DNA from: an uncultured Bacteroidales bacterium
GTDB taxonomy: Bacteria; Bacteroidota; Bacteroidia; Bacteroidales; UBA932
Direction of reading: 5' to 3'
Assembly (NCBI GenBank): GCA_934667175.1
Contig: CAKULN010000008.1
Coordinates: 1-64,000, forward strand
DNA length: 64,000 nt
Shown: positions 62,492 to 64,000 of the stretch, piece by piece
Numbering within the stretch: the stretch's first letter is position 1
How the letters are laid out: each line of letters begins with the position of its first letter
Notes under the pieces: generated by a model
Told to the model about the DNA's origin: nothing
What the model saw: only the letters and a program-made list of their open reading frames with translations
Databases searched by the model: none
Position numbers and translations under genes: made by a program

Positions 62492-63013
62492 TTATTTCAT
62501 GACAATCTCTTTCAGATTCCGGAAAAACTCCTCGTACTCATCCGGGGTTATCTGCCGTCCGGAAGACAAAACAACCAATGGGTGAGGCTGATAGCCTTCA
62601 CGATAGGCCGGATGTCTGTGCCGGAACCCGTTCCGCCGGAATCCGCATCTTTCGTAGAATCTCAGCCTGGCCTTTGAGATGTCATCCACTATCGGGTCTA
62701 TCTCCAGGATGACGGTTTTCGGTGTCGAGGCGACGAACGAGTCCAGTACCCGTGAGCCGTAACCCTTTCCCCTCAGTGTTGTGTCAACGGCAAGATGTTC
62801 GATGTAGATCTGCCGTTCAAACTCCCAGTAAGAGATGAATCCGACGAAAGTGTCCCCGTCCCAATATTCGTAAAGATGGTACTGACTGCACCCGAAGGCA
62901 TATTCCTGCTGGCTTTCAGTCCTTTGCTCGAATATAGGAAAACTGCTTCCGTACAATCTACGGAACTTCTCGAACCGCTCGTCTCCTGAACTTTTTATCT
63001 CGATTCCGCGCAT
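62492..63013 (-). CDS. GNAT family N-acetyltransferase
   Basis: A 173-residue GNAT-fold protein. The acetyl-CoA binding motif A is IYIEHLAVDTTLRGKGYGSRVLDSFV (R-G-K-G-Y-G), preceded by VGFISYWEFERQIY (beta4) and followed by ARLRFYERCGFRRN (motif B). The substrate cannot be inferred; amino sugars, peptides and polyamines are all possible. It is on the reverse strand, divergent from the winged-helix gene at 63194, with a 180-bp gap that contains a structured leader of that gene. Confidence 0.88.
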   Translation of the reverse strand: MRGIEIKSSGDERFEKFRRLYGSSFPIFEQRTESQQEYAFGCSQYHLYEYWDGDTFVGFISYWEFERQIYIEHLAVDTTLRGKGYGSRVLDSFVASTPKTVILEIDPIVDDISKARLRFYERCGFRRNGFRHRHPAYREGYQPHPLVVLSSGRQITPDEYEEFFRNLKEIVMK

Positions 63014-63117
63014 GGCTTTGGTTATAGTGATTGCTTATGACAAACTTACATAAAAAACTGCGATTTTTACACCAGTAGCCGAGCTGTGGTGATTTTTTAT
63101 GAAAAAAGGAATTGTCT

Positions 63118-63173
63118 TATCTTTGCACAGCAAACCTTGATGCAGTGAACCGCTCTGCAAATATCCAAGGTTT
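63118..63173 (+). promoter_or_regulatory. Possible -7 box and structured leader
   Basis: TATCTTTG (63118-63125) matches the -7 consensus. Downstream AAACCTTG (63132-63139) pairs with CAAGGTTT (63166-63173), enclosing a second pair TGCAG/CTGCA (63141-63145, 63155-63159). The stem ends 20 bp before the start codon. Confidence 0.5.
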
Positions 63174-63193
63174 GAGGTAAGATTAGTACCGCA

Positions 63194-64000
63194 ATGAATC
63201 CTGTTACCGCAAGACTTTTGAATCAGCAGTTGGTCTGTCCCCGGTTCTCGAAACCGGAGGATGTGGTCTCATGGTTCGGGGCGATGCAGGGGCAGAAGTA
63301 TCGTATGGTGCGTTGGGCTGTGGCGATGAGAACCAAGAGACCGTCCCTCAAGGCGTTTGAGAAGGCGTTCAACGAGGGGCGGATTGTCAGGACGCATTTG
63401 CTGCGTTGCACTTGGCAACTGATCGCGGGTGAGGATCTTGGCTGGATACTTTCGCTTTGCCGCAAGAAGGCGCTGTCCGGATTGCGAGGCTGGATGACGG
63501 CCAACCGGATTTCCATCCCGGAGGAAGAACAGGGGCGGATTTCGGGAATATTCGAGGAAACATTAAGCGTCAAGAGAAGTGTTCAGAAGACGGATTTTGC
63601 AGCAGCTCTCGCCGAACGTGGAATCACGATGGATGACCATCGGCTGTCCTATCATATTCGTCTTGCGGAACTTTCGGGACTTCTTTGCAGCGGCGACCTG
63701 CACCCGATGAAAAGTACCTATTCCCTTGTCCGGGAGAAAATCAGGGAGCCTTTGAATATGTCGGAAGAGGCTGCTTTGGGGATGCTTGCCCGGAGATATT
63801 TCCGAAGTCATGCCCCTGCCACCTTTGAGGACTTCCTATGGTGGTCGGGACTGAATGTCAGCGACTGCCAGAAGGCTGTCGAAATCATTGGAGACGAACT
63901 TGTCAAGGAAACATGGGTGGGCCGGGAGTTATATATTCACGAATCCTGCCGCTCCAGAGGATTCCGCTCCGGCACGGTTCACTTGATCGCTCCGTATGAT
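63194..64000 (+). CDS. Winged helix DNA-binding domain protein (HTH_42 family), 3' truncated by window
   Basis: The frame is open from ATG 63194 to the window end (269 codons). It begins MNPVTARLLNQQLVCPRFSK and has SWFGAMQGQKYRMVRWAVAMRT, FNEGRIVRTHLLRCTWQLI, ITMDDHRLSYHIRLAELSGLLCSGD and TFEDFLWWSGLNVSDC. This order matches the winged-helix DNA-binding domain family HTH_42, whose members include DNA glycosylase relatives (AlkX/YcaQ group). Its substrate is not known here. A structured 5' leader precedes it. The C-terminal part lies beyond the window. Confidence 0.82.
   Translation, partial: MNPVTARLLNQQLVCPRFSKPEDVVSWFGAMQGQKYRMVRWAVAMRTKRPSLKAFEKAFNEGRIVRTHLLRCTWQLIAGEDLGWILSLCRKKALSGLRGWMTANRISIPEEEQGRISGIFEETLSVKRSVQKTDFAAALAERGITMDDHRLSYHIRLAELSGLLCSGDLHPMKSTYSLVREKIREPLNMSEEAALGMLARRYFRSHAPATFEDFLWWSGLNVSDCQKAVEIIGDELVKETWVGRELYIHESCRSRGFRSGTVHLIAPYD

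Overview
This window is a stretch of chromosome from a member of the Bacteroidota, most likely order Bacteroidales. The evidence is a SusC/SusD pair with an ECF sigma/FecR switch, several -7 boxes of the Bacteroidota form TAnnTTTG, DUF4988, DUF4876 and DUF6850 lipoprotein and barrel families, and a single-chain glycyl-tRNA synthetase. Base composition looks balanced, unlike AT-rich Bacteroides, so an Alistipes-like or uncultured gut Bacteroidales is plausible. No tRNA, rRNA, CRISPR array, integrase or IS transposase was recognised.

Layout. 1-4741: housekeeping genes (end of mnmG, ruvA, the Fe-S genes sufS, sufE and a sufT-like gene, folK), separated by many copies of a REP-like palindrome and one GIY-YIG nuclease gene that sits between copies. 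4742-9737: an accessory segment with a secreted protein, hairpin and tandem repeats, a Bro-N protein, a DUF5674 pair and an operator-controlled AAA ATPase; three diverged copies of an ~80-bp repeat lie in it and at its edges. 9738-15569: a reverse-strand TonB receptor/DUF4876/DUF6850 trio. 15887-17425: glyS. 17644-34022: a reverse-strand Sus-like locus (FecR, SusC, SusD, three large DUF4988 lipoproteins of which one carries a phosphodiester glycosidase domain and one an SGNH domain, then a secreted EEP-fold phosphatase/nuclease), with its sigma factor divergent at 34346. 35263-39336: a second ECF sigma factor with a membrane partner, a TPR/HTH sensor lipoprotein and a small barrel. 39763-45922: GH29 fucosidase, a glycerol-1-phosphate dehydrogenase-like gene coupled to a stand-alone swivelling domain, and an FtsX/MacB permease. 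45986-48493: a PstI/BsuBI-type restriction-modification system whose methylase reading frame is broken. 48591-50172: comF, a candidate small RNA and a thioesterase. 50412-55699: a tight three-gene operon encoding TIR-TM, PEGA/beta-barrel and TM-Rossmann-RyR proteins. 55713-64000: fabG, ahcY, nhaA, mutS, a GNAT gene and the start of a winged-helix gene.

Most notable. The TIR/PEGA/RyR operon joins two domains known from nucleotide-signalling conflict systems with an envelope-spanning architecture, and is the best candidate for an undescribed system. Also notable are the intact PstI-like nuclease next to a frameshifted methylase, a palindromic operator that fills the -33/-7 spacer of the ATPase promoter, foldback elements whose tips supply stop codons at convergent gene junctions, and a marked excess of the word ATATTCA/TGAATAT (with GAATATTC), for which unusual codons appear to be chosen.
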